Numbered from the stretch's first letter, positions 7,847 through 18,242 are shown. The stretch: 64,000 nucleotides of DNA from Marinobacter sp. F4206 (GCF_019392195.1 NZ_JAHXKI010000002.1:2170001-2234000), one strand, 5' to 3'. Numbers and translations: made by a program. The notes: generated from the letters alone by a model not told the origin.

Positions 7847-8953
7847 TCAAAGCCAGTCGTTCAGCATAATCCCGATACCAAACCGCTCAATCCGGTGATT
7901 GTAGTCAATCAGACTCTCGCCATACCCGTTGTAGTACTGGAAAAAGCCCATAACCGTATCCCCCATCGGAAAGCTGTACCCGAACTCCACCGACGTCTTG
8001 TTGTCCGAGCGCAGATTGTTCCTGACATTCAGGGAAAAAGTGCGATCCTCGCTCAGTTTGTACACCGTCGTATAGTTTGCATGCCCCAGGTAACGCTCAA
8101 TGTCGGCATTGTCGTCCTCACTGTTTTCCGGAATGCGGTACCAGGGCTGGACGATGAACAGCCAGCGATCGTAGCTGTAGGCGGCTGAGGCGATGATCCG
8201 GTTCCAGCTGCGGGACCGGGGTTCTGACTGGCCGTTGGACTGGTGGTTGAAGCCAATCGTCAGCGGGTTCAGGGTGCCTTTGCCGATCTTGAAGTTGCTC
8301 TGGTAGCGCATGAAGATTTCGGGTTCGTAGTTGGTCTCCCGGAATGGCGCGGAATCGTCCCGGTTGTACACCTGCCAGAACGATTTCTGGGTGTAGCCGA
8401 ACCAGAGCGTAGTGCGGTCATCCAGCATGCCCGTCAACAGTGGCACCTTGAAACTGATCTGGTATTTCGCCTCTTCCCGCTCCAGATCGTAGTCGTAGGT
8501 ACTGACACCAAGCCTGGGGCTGGTGGGGGTGGAGTTCGGATCCTTCACCCAGGTAATAGGCAGGATGTAGGTCGGGCGATAGCCAACAAAAGTCCCGGAG
8601 AAGGAAAACACCGCTTTTTCCGCCGCAAGGTACTGGTCAACGATGGTGTCCATCACGCCTTCGTCACTGTCGGCGGCCATTTCCTGCGCCTTGGCCTCCC
8701 GGGTGGGCAGGGTTTTGTTCGCTTCCTCTTCCACTTCCTCGATCCGTTCGGGCTGTGCCTGCTCTCGGGACATGTTCGGATCCAGAATCCGGTCATAACA
8801 GGCGAGCCGGCGGACCCCGTTCTCAATCAGGGCGCACTCCTCTGGGGTGAGCTTCCGGGTGCTGTCATCCGGAATCTCAGTTTCCTGTGCGTCGGTCATG
8901 CCCGAGGCCAGGGTCAGGCCGAAAACCGTCGAAACGATCAGCTGTGCGCGCAT
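7847..8953 (-). CDS. pldA: outer membrane phospholipase A (OMPLA)
   Basis: A 368-residue protein with a Sec signal peptide (MRAQLIVSTVFGLTLASGMTD) and a C-terminal 12-strand barrel of the PldA family. The catalytic signature is NHQSNGQSEPRSRSWNR: His237, Ser239 and an Asn 14 residues after the His, the same spacing as His142/Ser144/Asn156 in E. coli OMPLA. The roughly 70 extra residues before the barrel, with ENGVRRLACYDRIL, are common in marine and pseudomonad homologues. It hydrolyses phospholipids that reach the outer leaflet of the outer membrane. It follows a small membrane-protein gene by 10 bases, probably in one operon. Confidence 0.9.
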   Translation of the reverse strand: MRAQLIVSTVFGLTLASGMTDAQETEIPDDSTRKLTPEECALIENGVRRLACYDRILDPNMSREQAQPERIEEVEEEANKTLPTREAKAQEMAADSDEGVMDTIVDQYLAAEKAVFSFSGTFVGYRPTYILPITWVKDPNSTPTSPRLGVSTYDYDLEREEAKYQISFKVPLLTGMLDDRTTLWFGYTQKSFWQVYNRDDSAPFRETNYEPEIFMRYQSNFKIGKGTLNPLTIGFNHQSNGQSEPRSRSWNRIIASAAYSYDRWLFIVQPWYRIPENSEDDNADIERYLGHANYTTVYKLSEDRTFSLNVRNNLRSDNKTSVEFGYSFPMGDTVMGFFQYYNGYGESLIDYNHRIERFGIGIMLNDWL

Positions 8954-8963
8954 GTGCGGGACC

Positions 8964-9302
8964 TCAGGTGGCGTTCAGGCTCAACCAGGTGTTGGCGACG
9001 CCATATACCCAGACTCCGATCAGGGTAGTGGCCAGCAGCGCGAATATCACCTTGTGGCGGAACCGGTTGGCGGCCTCCGCTGCTGCCACCCAGCGCAGGT
9101 ACATCAACCCGATAAAGCTGAGAAAGACACCCAGGCTGGCCGCCGCCGGCACCAGCAGCCAGACGGCGTTGAGCGTGTTGCCGTCGGCGGTCTGGCTGGA
9201 GAACCAGCCCATGGATGCCAGCAAGATGGCCAGGGCCGAAAATTCCGCAATCAGCAGGGGCTTACGTAATGGATGTGGCGTGGGAGCGTCGGGTGGTGAC
9301 AT
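8964..9302 (-). CDS. small integral membrane protein, unknown function
   Basis: A protein of 112 residues from the ATG at 9302, which has AGGA motifs just upstream; an in-frame ATG at 9341 lacks a ribosome-binding site. Three hydrophobic segments are visible (about residues 19-33, 45-70 and 83-104): a short one near the N terminus, a longer one in the middle (WLLVPAAASLGVFLSFIGLM) and one near the C terminus (VIFALLATTLIGVWVYGVA). I recognise no catalytic motif. It lies 10 bases upstream of pldA on the same strand, so the two are likely co-transcribed and may both act in the envelope. A family name cannot be given from sequence alone. Confidence 0.7.
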   Translation of the reverse strand: MSPPDAPTPHPLRKPLLIAEFSALAILLASMGWFSSQTADGNTLNAVWLLVPAAASLGVFLSFIGLMYLRWVAAAEAANRFRHKVIFALLATTLIGVWVYGVANTWLSLNAT

Positions 9303-9450
9303 TCTTAGGTTCCTGAAGTCCTGGGTGATCAGCGTTTCCATGGTAACCGGAATCGTGCCAAAACGCTGTTTGGCTTACGAAATGGCAATTAACCTGGCTC
9401 AGATCAAGCGCTGATTTGGCCGTTTGGTTTTTTTGCCAGGGTTCAGTCGC

Positions 9451-9456
9451 TATAAT
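9451..9456 (+). promoter_or_regulatory. -10 element of the cytochrome c5 promoter
   Basis: A perfect TATAAT lies 42 bases before the cytochrome start. The -35 region is only a T-rich stretch, so an activator may be needed. I found no convincing FNR/ANR box. Confidence 0.4.
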
Positions 9457-9497
9457 GCGGGCACTGAAGATTATAACGCTCTAATGCGAGGTGCATT

Positions 9498-9917
9498 GTG
9501 AAGATGAAGAGAGTCCTGGCTGTCGTGTTGCTTGGCTTCGGTGTTGCTGCCGGTGCCGTGATGGCAAGTGTTGAAGATGAAATCCAGTCACGTATCGCAC
9601 CAGTAGGCGAAGTGTGTCTTGAAGGTGACGAGTGTGGTGCTGCCGCCGCGCCGACCGAGACTGCCAGCTCTGGCCCGCGTCCTGGCCCCGAAGTGTATGA
9701 CGCGGTCTGCATGGCCTGCCACACCACCGGCGCAGCCGGGGCGCCCAAGATTGGCGATGCTTCCGCCTGGGCACCGCGCATTGATAAAGGGATGGAGACG
9801 CTCGTCAACCACGCGGTTAACGGCTTTAATGCCATGCCGGCCAAAGGTGGATGTGCCAGCTGTCCGGACGAGGAAATTGCTAACGCCGTGGAGCACATGG
9901 TTTCGCAAAGCCAGTAA
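9498..9917 (+). CDS. cytochrome c5 family protein
   Basis: A 139-residue periplasmic monohaem c-type cytochrome with an N-terminal signal peptide (KRVLAVVLLGFGVAAGAVMA). The haem motif is C71-M-A-C74-H75, the likely axial methionine is in NAMPAKGG, and C119/C122 form the disulfide typical of cytochrome c5. An additional cysteine pair (C40, C46) precedes the haem domain. The start may be the GTG at 9498 or the ATG two codons later. The gene stands alone between divergent and convergent neighbours and has its own terminator. It is an electron carrier of the respiratory chain; the partner oxidase is not visible here. Confidence 0.88.
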   Translation: MKMKRVLAVVLLGFGVAAGAVMASVEDEIQSRIAPVGEVCLEGDECGAAAAPTETASSGPRPGPEVYDAVCMACHTTGAAGAPKIGDASAWAPRIDKGMETLVNHAVNGFNAMPAKGGCASCPDEEIANAVEHMVSQSQ

Positions 9918-9936
9918 AGCCTGCTGTGTTGAAAGC

Positions 9937-9965
9937 AAAAGCCCCCGCATTGCGGGGGCTTTTTT
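9937..9965 (+). terminator. strong intrinsic terminator after cytochrome c5
   Basis: AAAAGCCCCCGC and GCGGGGGCTTTT pair around a three-base ATT loop and are followed by more T residues. With its A-run on the other side it can also terminate the convergent rep gene. Confidence 0.93.
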
Positions 9966-9982
9966 GTAGGTGGAGTGATGAT

Positions 9983-12001
9983 TCAGTTGCCCAAATCGCC
10001 CAGCAATGCGCTGAGCGTAGCCTTGCCTTTCTTCTGGTTGGCTTCGACGTCCAGGTCGCCCTGGCCTTCCCATTTCAGGTCTTCCTCCGGCAGTTCGTCC
10101 AGAAACCGGCTGGGAATGGTTTCGATCTTCTCCCCGTACTGTTTCCGGGCAGCGGCGTAGGTCAGGGTCAGGGTTTCCCGGGCGCGGGTGATGCCCACGT
10201 ACATCAGCCGTCGCTCTTCTTCGATGTTGCCTTCCTCAATGCTGCTTCGGTGCGGCAGGATTTCTTCCTCCAGCCCCATGATGAAGACGTGGGGGAACTC
10301 GAGGCCCTTGGAGGCGTGCAGGGTCAGTAGCTGGACCTTGTCGCTGTCGTCTTCCTCTTCCCGCTGCTCCATCATATCCCGCAGGATGAGCTTGGTGATG
10401 GCGTCCTCGATGCCCAGCTCGTCCGCTGTGCCCTTGCCGTCATCGAGCATGCGCTGGATCGACTCCACCAGGTACCAGATATTCTCCATCCGGCGCTCCG
10501 CCTGCTTGGGCGTGCCAGAATGCTGGTGCAGCCACTCCTCGTATTCGATATCAGTGAACAGTTGCTTGATGACGGGGATCGGGTTTTCGCTGTGCAGGCG
10601 CTCGCAGGTCGCATCGACCCAGTGAGCAAACCGGCGCAGGCGGTCCAGACCCTTCTCGGTGACGTGGGTTTCCGCGCCCATGTCCCCGAGTGCCTTGAAC
10701 AGGCTGACGTCGCGGGCGCGGGCGTAGTGGCTCAGCTGCTCCAGGGTGCGCGGGCCGATTTCCCGGCGCGGCACATTGACCACCCGCAGAAAGGCGGCGT
10801 TGTCGTCCGGATTAATCAGCAGGCGCAGGTAGGACATGGCGTCCTTGATCTCGTTCTTGGAGAAGAATGACTGGCCCCCCGAGATTCGGTAGGGGATCTG
10901 ATAGGTCTGCAGCTTCATCTCCAACAGGCGAGCCTGGTGGTTGCCCCGGTACAGTACGGCGAAATCGCGGAACTCCAGGCCCTGTTTCAGCTTCTGGTCG
11001 AGGATTTCGGTGGCCACCCGGTCGGTTTCGGAATCCTCGTTCCGACAACGAATGATGCGTAACTCCTCGCCAATGGTGTGGTCACTCCACAGCGCCTTCT
11101 CGAACACGTGGGGGTTATTGGCGATTACAGTGTTGGCACTGCGCAGGATGCGGCCGGTGGAGCGGTAATTCTGCTCCAGTTTGACGATCCTGAGGCTGGG
11201 GAAGTCTTCCTTCAGCTGCGCCAGGTTTTCCGGCCTGGCCCCGCGCCAGGCATAGATGGACTGGTCATCGTCGCCGACCACGGTAAAGGCAGCGCGCTCG
11301 GCCACTAGCAGCTTCACCAGTTCGTACTGGCAAACGTTGGTGTCCTGGTATTCATCCACCAGCATGTAGCGAATCTTTCGACGCCACTTGGCCAGAATGT
11401 CCGGATGAGTGCGAAAGAGCTGCACCGGCAGCAGGATCAAGTCGTCGAAGTCGACCGCGTTGTAGGCTTTCAGGTATTCATTGTATTTGCCGTAGACCAG
11501 GGCAATGCGCTGTTCCCGTTCGTCGGCGGCCTTGCTGAGGGCTTCGGCCGGCCCTCGCATGGCGTTTTTCCAGGACGAAATGGTCATCTGGACATCATTG
11601 AGTTCATCACCCGCCTCCGTGCTGCCTTCCCGGAGCATCAGGTCCTGCAGCAGCGCCTTGGCGTCTTCGGCGTCAAAGATGGAAAAACCGGGGTGGTAGC
11701 CCAGGTGGGTGTGCTCTTCCCGGATCATGTTCAGGCCGAGGTTGTGAAACGTGGAGACGATCAGACCCCGGGTGAGCTTGCGGTCGACAATTCGGCCTAC
11801 CCGCTCTTTCATTTCCCGGGCGGCTTTGTTGGTGAAGGTCAGGGCAGCGATATGTCGGCCAGGAATGCCAAGTTGCTCAATCAGATAGGCAATTTTCCGG
11901 GTGATGACACTGGTTTTGCCACTGCCCGCACCGGCGAGGACGAGCAGGGGGCCGTCAGCGTAGCGAACCGCTTCACTTTGTCGGGGGTTGAGCTTGTTCA
12001 C
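9983..12001 (-). CDS. rep: ATP-dependent DNA helicase Rep
   Basis: A UvrD/Rep superfamily 1 helicase of 672 residues from a GTG start at 12001; the frame stays open to a TTG at 12025, but starting at the GTG gives VNKLNPRQSEAV, which aligns with the N terminus of known Rep proteins. Walker A is AGAGSGKT, the Walker B region is MLVDEYQDTN, and later motifs are GDDDQSIYAWRGA, LEQNYRST and LTLHASKGLEFPHVF. It unwinds DNA 3'-5' and helps forks pass protein barriers. It is divergent from a c-di-GMP gene and convergent with the cytochrome gene. Confidence 0.93.
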   Translation of the reverse strand: MNKLNPRQSEAVRYADGPLLVLAGAGSGKTSVITRKIAYLIEQLGIPGRHIAALTFTNKAAREMKERVGRIVDRKLTRGLIVSTFHNLGLNMIREEHTHLGYHPGFSIFDAEDAKALLQDLMLREGSTEAGDELNDVQMTISSWKNAMRGPAEALSKAADEREQRIALVYGKYNEYLKAYNAVDFDDLILLPVQLFRTHPDILAKWRRKIRYMLVDEYQDTNVCQYELVKLLVAERAAFTVVGDDDQSIYAWRGARPENLAQLKEDFPSLRIVKLEQNYRSTGRILRSANTVIANNPHVFEKALWSDHTIGEELRIIRCRNEDSETDRVATEILDQKLKQGLEFRDFAVLYRGNHQARLLEMKLQTYQIPYRISGGQSFFSKNEIKDAMSYLRLLINPDDNAAFLRVVNVPRREIGPRTLEQLSHYARARDVSLFKALGDMGAETHVTEKGLDRLRRFAHWVDATCERLHSENPIPVIKQLFTDIEYEEWLHQHSGTPKQAERRMENIWYLVESIQRMLDDGKGTADELGIEDAITKLILRDMMEQREEEDDSDKVQLLTLHASKGLEFPHVFIMGLEEEILPHRSSIEEGNIEEERRLMYVGITRARETLTLTYAAARKQYGEKIETIPSRFLDELPEEDLKWEGQGDLDVEANQKKGKATLSALLGDLGN

Positions 12002-12145
12002 AAATAAAAGGCCAGAATGGGACAAAAAGGGAGTTTCGGACGTTTGGACTATTCTACACCAGCGTACCTTTCTGTACCTTGATGAACTATCGACTATCCT
12101 AGGTAGAACGGATTTGGTCGTTCACGCATAAATGGATTCTGCTTA

Positions 12146-13882
12146 ATGACATTGCCACTGGAGACGATCAGGCCAACCCAGCTGCGTCTATTGGTTCTTG
12201 TTCCGGATTATTCGGATTTTCTGTGGCTCACCGATTTTCTGTCCCGCGATTCTGAATTCGACCCCGATGCCACCTGGTGCCCGGATCTCATCGATTGCGA
12301 CGATCTGATCCGCAACGCGAGTTTCGATGTCATTGTCTGGGATTGTGTATTCCACGGTGGGTCAGAATCCGCCTTTCTTCAGTACCTTGCGGTTGCCAGC
12401 AACGAGAAGCCGGTACTGGCGCTGAGCGCCGAGCCGGCCGACGAACGGGCGTCGGAGCTGCTCGCTGCCGGCGCCGGGGACTACCTGAGCCGGCAAACAC
12501 TCGATCACTGGGGCCTTCGCCGGGCGGTCAGGGGCCTCTGGTATCGGGGGCAATTGGCCGAATCGGCTCATGGCCAGCTGGGTCGCGATGTCGCTACCGG
12601 CTTCATCAACCGGGATCTGTTTTTTGACCGCCTGCAGCAATCGTTGCTGCGGGCGGAGCGGGGCGGCCAGCGCCTGGCCCTGCTGCATCTCAACATCGAT
12701 GACTTCCGCAGTATCAATGAATCGTTCGGCTACCAGAAAAGCGACCAGTTGATGATGAAGCTGGCGGAGCGCCTGCGCCAAACGCTTCGCAGGGTCGATT
12801 CGCTGATGCGGATTGGCGGCGATGAGTTGGCTATCATCGTCGAAAAGGTGGAAGACTCTCTGGATATTACCCAAATCATCCGCAAAGTGGTCACCATGTT
12901 GGATGAGCCGGTAACCATTGACGGTCAGGCCATCGGGGTGAACGCCAGTCTGGGGGTCGCCACCTACCCCGAGGCCGGAGACAGCGCCGAGAACCTCTTG
13001 CGGCGGGCCAATCGCGCCATGTTCGAAGCCAAGCGCGATCCCGGTACCAGTTACCGCTTTTACGATCGCCAGTTGCACATTTCGGCCGGTTACCAGCTCA
13101 GGCTCGAGGCCGATCTTCGCAGTGCGCTCCGGGGCCGTGAGCTGGAGCTCTACTATCAGCCGCGTATTGACCTGGCCACGGAAGAGGTTCGTGGGGTGGA
13201 ATGCCTGTTGCGATGGAACCATCCGGAGCGGGGGCTGGTCGGGCCGGATGAATTTATCCCGGTGGCGGAGCGCAGCGGACTGATCGTCCCGATTGGTTAC
13301 TGGGTGATCGAGCAGGCCTGCAAACGGCTTCAGGAATCGGCGGAACTGGGTTTCCCGGGGCTGGTGTTTGCGGTCAACCTGTCGTTTCGCCAGTTTCACG
13401 ACCGCAAGATGACGGAAACCATTTTCCGGATCATCTTCAATGCCAACGTCGATACCAGCCTGCTGGAGCTGGAGCTGACAGAGAGCGCCATGATGCACGA
13501 CCCCGAGTATGCCCAGCGTTGCCTGCGCGAGCTTAATCAGCTCGGCATCAGCTTTGCACTCGATGATTTCGGCACCGGTTTCTCGTCACTCAGCAACCTC
13601 CAGCATCTGCCCATTTCCCTGGTCAAGATCGACAAGTCCTTCGTTCAGGACTTGGGACAGTCGGCTGACGCGGAACACATCATCCGGGCCATCATCAGTC
13701 TGGCTCACAGCCTCCAGATCAGTGTGGTTGCCGAGGGCGTGGAAACCGAGGGACAACTGGAGTTTCTACGCCAGCAGCATTGCGATGAGATTCAGGGCTA
13801 CTATTATGCCCGGCCCATGCCCTGGAACGACCTTGTTCAATTCCTGCGCAGCCGCGGACAGTCTGCTTGCCTGCAGCGATAA
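12146..13882 (+). CDS. receiver-like GGDEF-EAL protein, probable c-di-GMP phosphodiesterase
   Basis: A 578-residue cytoplasmic protein. Residues 13-140 resemble a response-regulator receiver domain with a candidate acceptor Asp66 (VIVWDC). However, only one acidic-pocket Asp is evident and the usual Lys in the last strand appears replaced (DYLSRQ), so phosphorylation is uncertain. The GGDEF domain has GGDEL at 224-228. The EAL domain has E352-C-L plus [14 protein letters not shown] and EGVET, the residues needed for metal binding, so phosphodiesterase activity is the likelier output. It is divergently oriented from rep and ends 56 bases before tex. No membrane segment is visible. Confidence 0.88.
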   Translation: MTLPLETIRPTQLRLLVLVPDYSDFLWLTDFLSRDSEFDPDATWCPDLIDCDDLIRNASFDVIVWDCVFHGGSESAFLQYLAVASNEKPVLALSAEPADERASELLAAGAGDYLSRQTLDHWGLRRAVRGLWYRGQLAESAHGQLGRDVATGFINRDLFFDRLQQSLLRAERGGQRLALLHLNIDDFRSINESFGYQKSDQLMMKLAERLRQTLRRVDSLMRIGGDELAIIVEKVEDSLDITQIIRKVVTMLDEPVTIDGQAIGVNASLGVATYPEAGDSAENLLRRANRAMFEAKRDPGTSYRFYDRQLHISAGYQLRLEADLRSALRGRELELYYQPRIDLATEEVRGVECLLRWNHPERGLVGPDEFIPVAERSGLIVPIGYWVIEQACKRLQESAELGFPGLVFAVNLSFRQFHDRKMTETIFRIIFNANVDTSLLELELTESAMMHDPEYAQRCLRELNQLGISFALDDFGTGFSSLSNLQHLPISLVKIDKSFVQDLGQSADAEHIIRAIISLAHSLQISVVAEGVETEGQLEFLRQQHCDEIQGYYYARPMPWNDLVQFLRSRGQSACLQR

Positions 13883-13938
13883 GCCGCTGTACCTTTCCCT
13901 CTTTAATTCGATACCAATCTTATTTTCACAGAGGTTGC

Positions 13939-16287
13939 ATGAACAGTATCTCCCGGCGCATAGCCGAAGAACTCGGCGTACGTGAGCAACAGGTCAACGC
14001 CACCGTCGAACTGCTTGACGAGGGCGCAACCGTTCCGTTTATCGCCCGCTACCGGAAAGAGGTCACCGGTTCGCTGGACGACAGTCAACTGCGCAACCTG
14101 GAAGAGCGGCTGCGCTATCTGCGCGAGTTGGAAGACCGCCGGTCCACCATCCTCAACAGCATCGAGGAACAGGGCAAGCTGACCGATGAGTTGCGTGACA
14201 GCATCAATAGCGCCGGCACCAAGAATCGCCTGGAAGATCTCTACCTGCCGTACAAGCCAAAGCGTCGCACCAAGGCTCAGATCGCCCGGGAGGCTGGCCT
14301 GGAACCGCTGGCGGATGCCCTTTACGACGATCCTACACTGGAGCCGGAGGCGACAGCGCAGGGTTACCTCAACACGGAGGCCGGGGTGGAAGATACCAAG
14401 GCGGCTCTGGATGGTGCCCGCTACATTCTGATGGAGCGGTTCGCCGAGGATGCGGAACTGCTGGGCAGCCTGCGCGATTTCATCTGGCAGCAGGGGCAGC
14501 TCAAAGTAACGGTGATTGAAGGCAAGGAGAACGAAGGCGCCAAATTCCGGGATTACTTTGATCACGTCGAGCCGCTGAAGAAAGTGCCTTCGCACCGGGC
14601 CCTGGCCATTCTCCGAGGCCGGAACGAAGGCATTCTGGCCTATACCCTGGTGGTGGGCGACACCGAGGATGACCGGCGTCAACCGCACCCGGCCGAGCAG
14701 CGCATTGCCGCCCACTGGAACATCCGGGATAACGGCCGCGCGGCCGACAAATGGCTCTCGGAAGTGGTGCGCTGGACCTGGCGGGTGAAACTCTCCACCC
14801 AGATTGAAACCGACCTGATGGCTCAGGTGCGCGAAGCCGCCGAAACCGAGGCGATTAATGTGTTCGCTGCCAATCTGAAAGATCTGCTGCTGTTGGCGCC
14901 GGCCGGGCCCCGGCCCACCCTTGGTCTCGATCCCGGTTTGCGGACCGGGGTAAAAGTGGCAGTGATCGATGGTACCAGCCAGGTGGTGGGTCATGGTGCG
15001 ATTTACCCCCACGCCCCCAAGAACCAGTGGGACCAGTCCATCGAGCAACTGGCGAAATGGTGTCGTGACTACAAGATCGAGCTGGTCGCCATTGGCAACG
15101 GCACCGCGTCCCGGGAAACCGAGAAACTGGTCGCCGACCTTTGCAAGCGTTACCCGGAATTGAAGCTGGCGCGCATCGTGGTCAGCGAGTCCGGGGCTTC
15201 GATCTATTCCGCCTCGGAATTCGCCTCCCGGGAATTGCCGGACCTGGACGTCACCATCCGGGGGGCCGTCTCTATTGCCCGCCGTCTGCAGGATCCGCTG
15301 GCGGAACTGGTGAAGATCGAGCCCAAATCCATCGGGGTGGGGCAGTACCAGCACGACGTCTCCCAGGTCCAGCTGTCCCGCAGCCTGGATGCAGTGGTGG
15401 AGGATTGCGTGAACGGCGTGGGCGTGGACCTGAATACCGCGTCCGTCCCCCTGCTGTCCCGGGTTTCCGGCCTGAACCAGAGCATTGCCCAGAATATTGT
15501 CGATTTTCGAAACCTGAACGGCATGTTCAATAACCGCAAGCAGCTGTTGAAGGTCTCCCGCCTGGGTGATCGTACCTTTGAACAGGCCGCCGGCTTCCTG
15601 CGTATTGCCGGTGGCGACAACCCGCTCGATCGCTCCTCGGTCCATCCGGAGGCCTACGGGGTGGTCGAGGCCATTGCCGCCAAGAACAACCGCAAGGTTG
15701 ACGATATTGTTGGCGATTCGGCGTTCCTGCGCGGTCTGAATCCAAAAGACTATGTAACAGAACAGTTTGGTTTGCCGACTATCAAGGACATCATCTCCGA
15801 ACTGGAAAAGCCGGGGCGGGATCCGCGTCCGGAATTCCGCTTTGCCAGCTTCGAAGAGGGGGTGGAAACCCTGAGCGATCTGGAACCGGGTATGATGCTG
15901 GAAGGTTCAGTCACCAACGTCACCAATTTCGGCGCCTTTGTGGACATCGGGGTTCACCAGGATGGGCTGGTGCACATTTCCGCGCTGTCGCATACTTTCG
16001 TCAAGGACCCGCGGGAAGTGGTAAAGGCCGGAGACATCGTCAAGGTCAAGGTCATGGAGGTGGACATCCCCCGTAAACGGATCGCCCTGTCCATGCGTAT
16101 GGATGACCAGCCCGGTGAGAAGAATGACGGCAAGTCTGCCGGCTCAGGCCGTGGCCGTGGCCGTGCCGAGCCAAAGTCCGGCAATCGGAATTCGCGTCAG
16201 TCCGGTGGTGGACAAAAACAGCAGCAGGGCGCCATGGCGGGCGCACTGGCCCAGGCTCTGGCCTCGGCCCGCAAGGATAGCCGCTAA
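13939..16287 (+). CDS. tex: Tex, transcription accessory / RNA-binding protein
   Basis: A protein of 782 residues from the ATG at 13939, preceded by GAGG; the same frame is open 24 codons further up but that part is not family-like. It contains the Tex N-terminal helical domain, a YqgF/RNase H-like fold ([17 protein letters not shown]), the helix-hairpin-helix region ([20 protein letters not shown]) and a C-terminal S1 RNA-binding domain ([16 protein letters not shown]). The tail is rich in Gly, Arg and Gln. Tex proteins are conserved nucleic-acid-binding factors linked to transcription, toxin regulation and stress resistance. It stands in its own unit upstream of gshA. Confidence 0.93.
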   Translation: MNSISRRIAEELGVREQQVNATVELLDEGATVPFIARYRKEVTGSLDDSQLRNLEERLRYLRELEDRRSTILNSIEEQGKLTDELRDSINSAGTKNRLEDLYLPYKPKRRTKAQIAREAGLEPLADALYDDPTLEPEATAQGYLNTEAGVEDTKAALDGARYILMERFAEDAELLGSLRDFIWQQGQLKVTVIEGKENEGAKFRDYFDHVEPLKKVPSHRALAILRGRNEGILAYTLVVGDTEDDRRQPHPAEQRIAAHWNIRDNGRAADKWLSEVVRWTWRVKLSTQIETDLMAQVREAAETEAINVFAANLKDLLLLAPAGPRPTLGLDPGLRTGVKVAVIDGTSQVVGHGAIYPHAPKNQWDQSIEQLAKWCRDYKIELVAIGNGTASRETEKLVADLCKRYPELKLARIVVSESGASIYSASEFASRELPDLDVTIRGAVSIARRLQDPLAELVKIEPKSIGVGQYQHDVSQVQLSRSLDAVVEDCVNGVGVDLNTASVPLLSRVSGLNQSIAQNIVDFRNLNGMFNNRKQLLKVSRLGDRTFEQAAGFLRIAGGDNPLDRSSVHPEAYGVVEAIAAKNNRKVDDIVGDSAFLRGLNPKDYVTEQFGLPTIKDIISELEKPGRDPRPEFRFASFEEGVETLSDLEPGMMLEGSVTNVTNFGAFVDIGVHQDGLVHISALSHTFVKDPREVVKAGDIVKVKVMEVDIPRKRIALSMRMDDQPGEKNDGKSAGSGRGRGRAEPKSGNRNSRQSGGGQKQQQGAMAGALAQALASARKDSR

Positions 16288-16307
16288 CCGGTTTTCTAAC
16301 TATCCAC

Positions 16308-16340
16308 CAGCCGGCATCGCTCACGAGGCAGCGCCGGCTG
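16308..16340 (+). other. hairpin between tex and gshA, next to the gshA ribosome-binding site
   Basis: CAGCCGGC (16308-16315) pairs with GCCGGCTG (16333-16340), enclosing 17 bases. The gshA Shine-Dalgarno (GCAGGAG) begins two to three bases after the stem. No T-run follows, so it is either a weak end signal for tex or a structure affecting gshA translation. Confidence 0.4.
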
Positions 16341-16355
16341 CAGCAGGAGTTCACC

Positions 16356-17915
16356 ATGGCTGATTTCCGCCATTCCGTTTTTCGCCAGTTCGCCGCCAGA
16401 GACTGGCGCGGCTTTCTGAAAGGGGTTGAGAAGGAAGGTCTGCGGGTTGACCGCAACGGCTTCATAGCCCAGACACCGCATCCGGAGGCGCTTGGCTCAG
16501 CCCTGACCCATCCGCGTATCACCACGGATTACTCCGAAGCCCTGCTGGAGCTGATTACGCCGGTGTGCCGCAGCACCGAAGAAATGCTGCAATCCCTGCG
16601 CAATACCCACCGGTTCGTGCAGCAGAATCTCGGGGACGAAGTGTTCTGGGCGGCCAGCATGCCCTGCGAACTGGATGGCGACGCCAGCATCCCCATTGCC
16701 GAGTACGGTACATCCAATATTGGTCGCCTCAAACACGTCTACCGCCAGGGACTGGCGGTTCGCTACGGCCGTATGATGCAGAGCATCGCCGGTGCCCATT
16801 ACAACCTGTCGCTGCCAGACAGCTTCTGGCAGACCTGGCAGGCCGCCCTGGGTAACGGTCAGAGCCTGAAAGACTTCAAGTCCGACGAGTATTTCTGGCT
16901 GATTCGCAATTTCCGCCGCCGGAGCTGGTTGCTGATGTTGCTGTTCGGGGCATCCCCGGCGCTGGATGCCAGTTTCGTCGCCGGCGTCAGTCATGACCTC
17001 AGCCGGTTCGATGACCGGACCTGGTTTGGCGAGAATGCGACGTCTCTGCGGATGGGCGATCTGGGTTACCACAACAACGCCCAGGCGTCGCTCAACATCT
17101 GTTTCAATGAGCTGAGCACCTATACCCAAACCCTGGATCGGGCGATTCACACCCCCTGGCCCGCCTACGAAAAGATCGGCACCCGCCGGGGCGACGAGTT
17201 CATCCAGATCAACACCAGCGTGCTCCAGATCGAGAACGAGTATTACAGCGCCGTTCGTCCGAAACGGACCGCCGAGCGCGAGGAAAAGCCGATCCAGGCT
17301 CTGGAGGCCCGTGGTGTGGAATACATCGAGGTACGCTGCCTGGACCTGGACCCGTTCTCACCGGTCGGGGTCAACGAGTCCCAGATCGACTTCCTCGACC
17401 TGTTCCTGCTGGACTGTCTGCTGACCGACAGTCCACGCATTGGTGACGCCGAGTGCGAGCGCCTGGACGACAACTACAAGGATGTGGTCGCCAAAGGGCG
17501 CAGTCGTGAACTCAACCTGTGCCGGGGCGGAACCCGGGTGCCGGTGGGCGATGCGGCCGCCGAGGTGTTCGATCAGCTTGAGCCCCTGGCGGATCTGCTG
17601 GACAGCTGGACTGGCGGCGAAACCTACCGCAAGGCCCTGGCCACACAGCGCCAAAAACTGCCTGACAACGACGCCTGGCCTGTGCCGTCTGCCTCGGTGG
17701 TGGATGCCATGCAGGAGTCTGGCCTTGGCCACCGTGAGTGGGTCATGGAACAATCACGTCAGCATCAGCAAGCCCTGCGCGAGGAAGGCCTGGAAGCCGA
17801 TGTGCTTGCTGCGTTCAGGACCATGACGACGGAGTCTCTGGCCGAGCAAAAGGCGATGGAAGAGGCCGAGAATCAGTCGTTTGGCGATTTCCTTGAGCAG
17901 TACCTGAAGTCCTGA
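16356..17915 (+). CDS. gshA: glutamate-cysteine ligase GshA
   Basis: A 519-residue enzyme of the E. coli-type (class 1) family that joins glutamate and cysteine, the first and limiting step of glutathione synthesis. Family features include the GVEKEGLRV segment near the N terminus, ITTDYSEALLELITP, the stretch IGRLKHVYRQGLAVRYGRMMQ, and SLRMGDLGYHN. The length matches the E. coli enzyme (518). The Shine-Dalgarno AGCAGGAG lies directly upstream. It is a single gene; gshB is not in the window. Confidence 0.94.
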   Translation: MADFRHSVFRQFAARDWRGFLKGVEKEGLRVDRNGFIAQTPHPEALGSALTHPRITTDYSEALLELITPVCRSTEEMLQSLRNTHRFVQQNLGDEVFWAASMPCELDGDASIPIAEYGTSNIGRLKHVYRQGLAVRYGRMMQSIAGAHYNLSLPDSFWQTWQAALGNGQSLKDFKSDEYFWLIRNFRRRSWLLMLLFGASPALDASFVAGVSHDLSRFDDRTWFGENATSLRMGDLGYHNNAQASLNICFNELSTYTQTLDRAIHTPWPAYEKIGTRRGDEFIQINTSVLQIENEYYSAVRPKRTAEREEKPIQALEARGVEYIEVRCLDLDPFSPVGVNESQIDFLDLFLLDCLLTDSPRIGDAECERLDDNYKDVVAKGRSRELNLCRGGTRVPVGDAAAEVFDQLEPLADLLDSWTGGETYRKALATQRQKLPDNDAWPVPSASVVDAMQESGLGHREWVMEQSRQHQQALREEGLEADVLAAFRTMTTESLAEQKAMEEAENQSFGDFLEQYLKS

Positions 17916-18026
17916 CCGCCGATTTCACACCCCATTCGGACCTGACTCACAGAATCTGAACAAAAGTTTGTCAGGCTCCGGAGCGACTGTTAGCTTTTGT
18001 TACAACAGGGGCAAGGAGGAGTCGTC

Positions 18027-18242
18027 ATGGCAAGGGATATGAAGCTCGGCTGGGACGTGGAAGCGCTGAACAAGGCATACCGCCAGGGGTACATGGCGGC
18101 CTCCATGGGCATGGATAAGAGCCGCTGCCCCTATCGGGGTGAGGTGGTCATCGCGGCCTGGGAGGCCGGTTGGGATGATGCCGATCAGGTCGTGCAACAG
18201 GACCGGACCGGCGGCGACGACCTGTTTTCCAGGATTGCCTGA
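18027..18242 (+). CDS. rmf: ribosome modulation factor Rmf
   Basis: A 71-residue basic protein from the ATG at 18027, which has a near-perfect Shine-Dalgarno (AAGGAGGAG). The RMF pattern is visible as AYRQGYMAASMGMDKSRCPY followed by an AWEAGW segment, matching the RGYxxGxxG...CPY...W..GW pattern of E. coli RMF with some divergence. RMF pairs 70S ribosomes into inactive 100S dimers in stationary phase. The C terminus is longer than in E. coli (55 residues). A possible promoter is TTGTCA at 17968 with TAGCTT at 17991 (17-base spacing), a poor -10 that would suit growth-phase control. Confidence 0.85.
   Translation: MARDMKLGWDVEALNKAYRQGYMAASMGMDKSRCPYRGEVVIAAWEAGWDDADQVVQQDRTGGDDLFSRIA

Noticed and set aside
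13903..15645. A 580-codon open frame on the minus strand
   Set aside because: It lies opposite tex, whose protein is clearly real. The translation is low-complexity and matches no family; long antisense frames are common in GC-rich genes with strong third-position bias.
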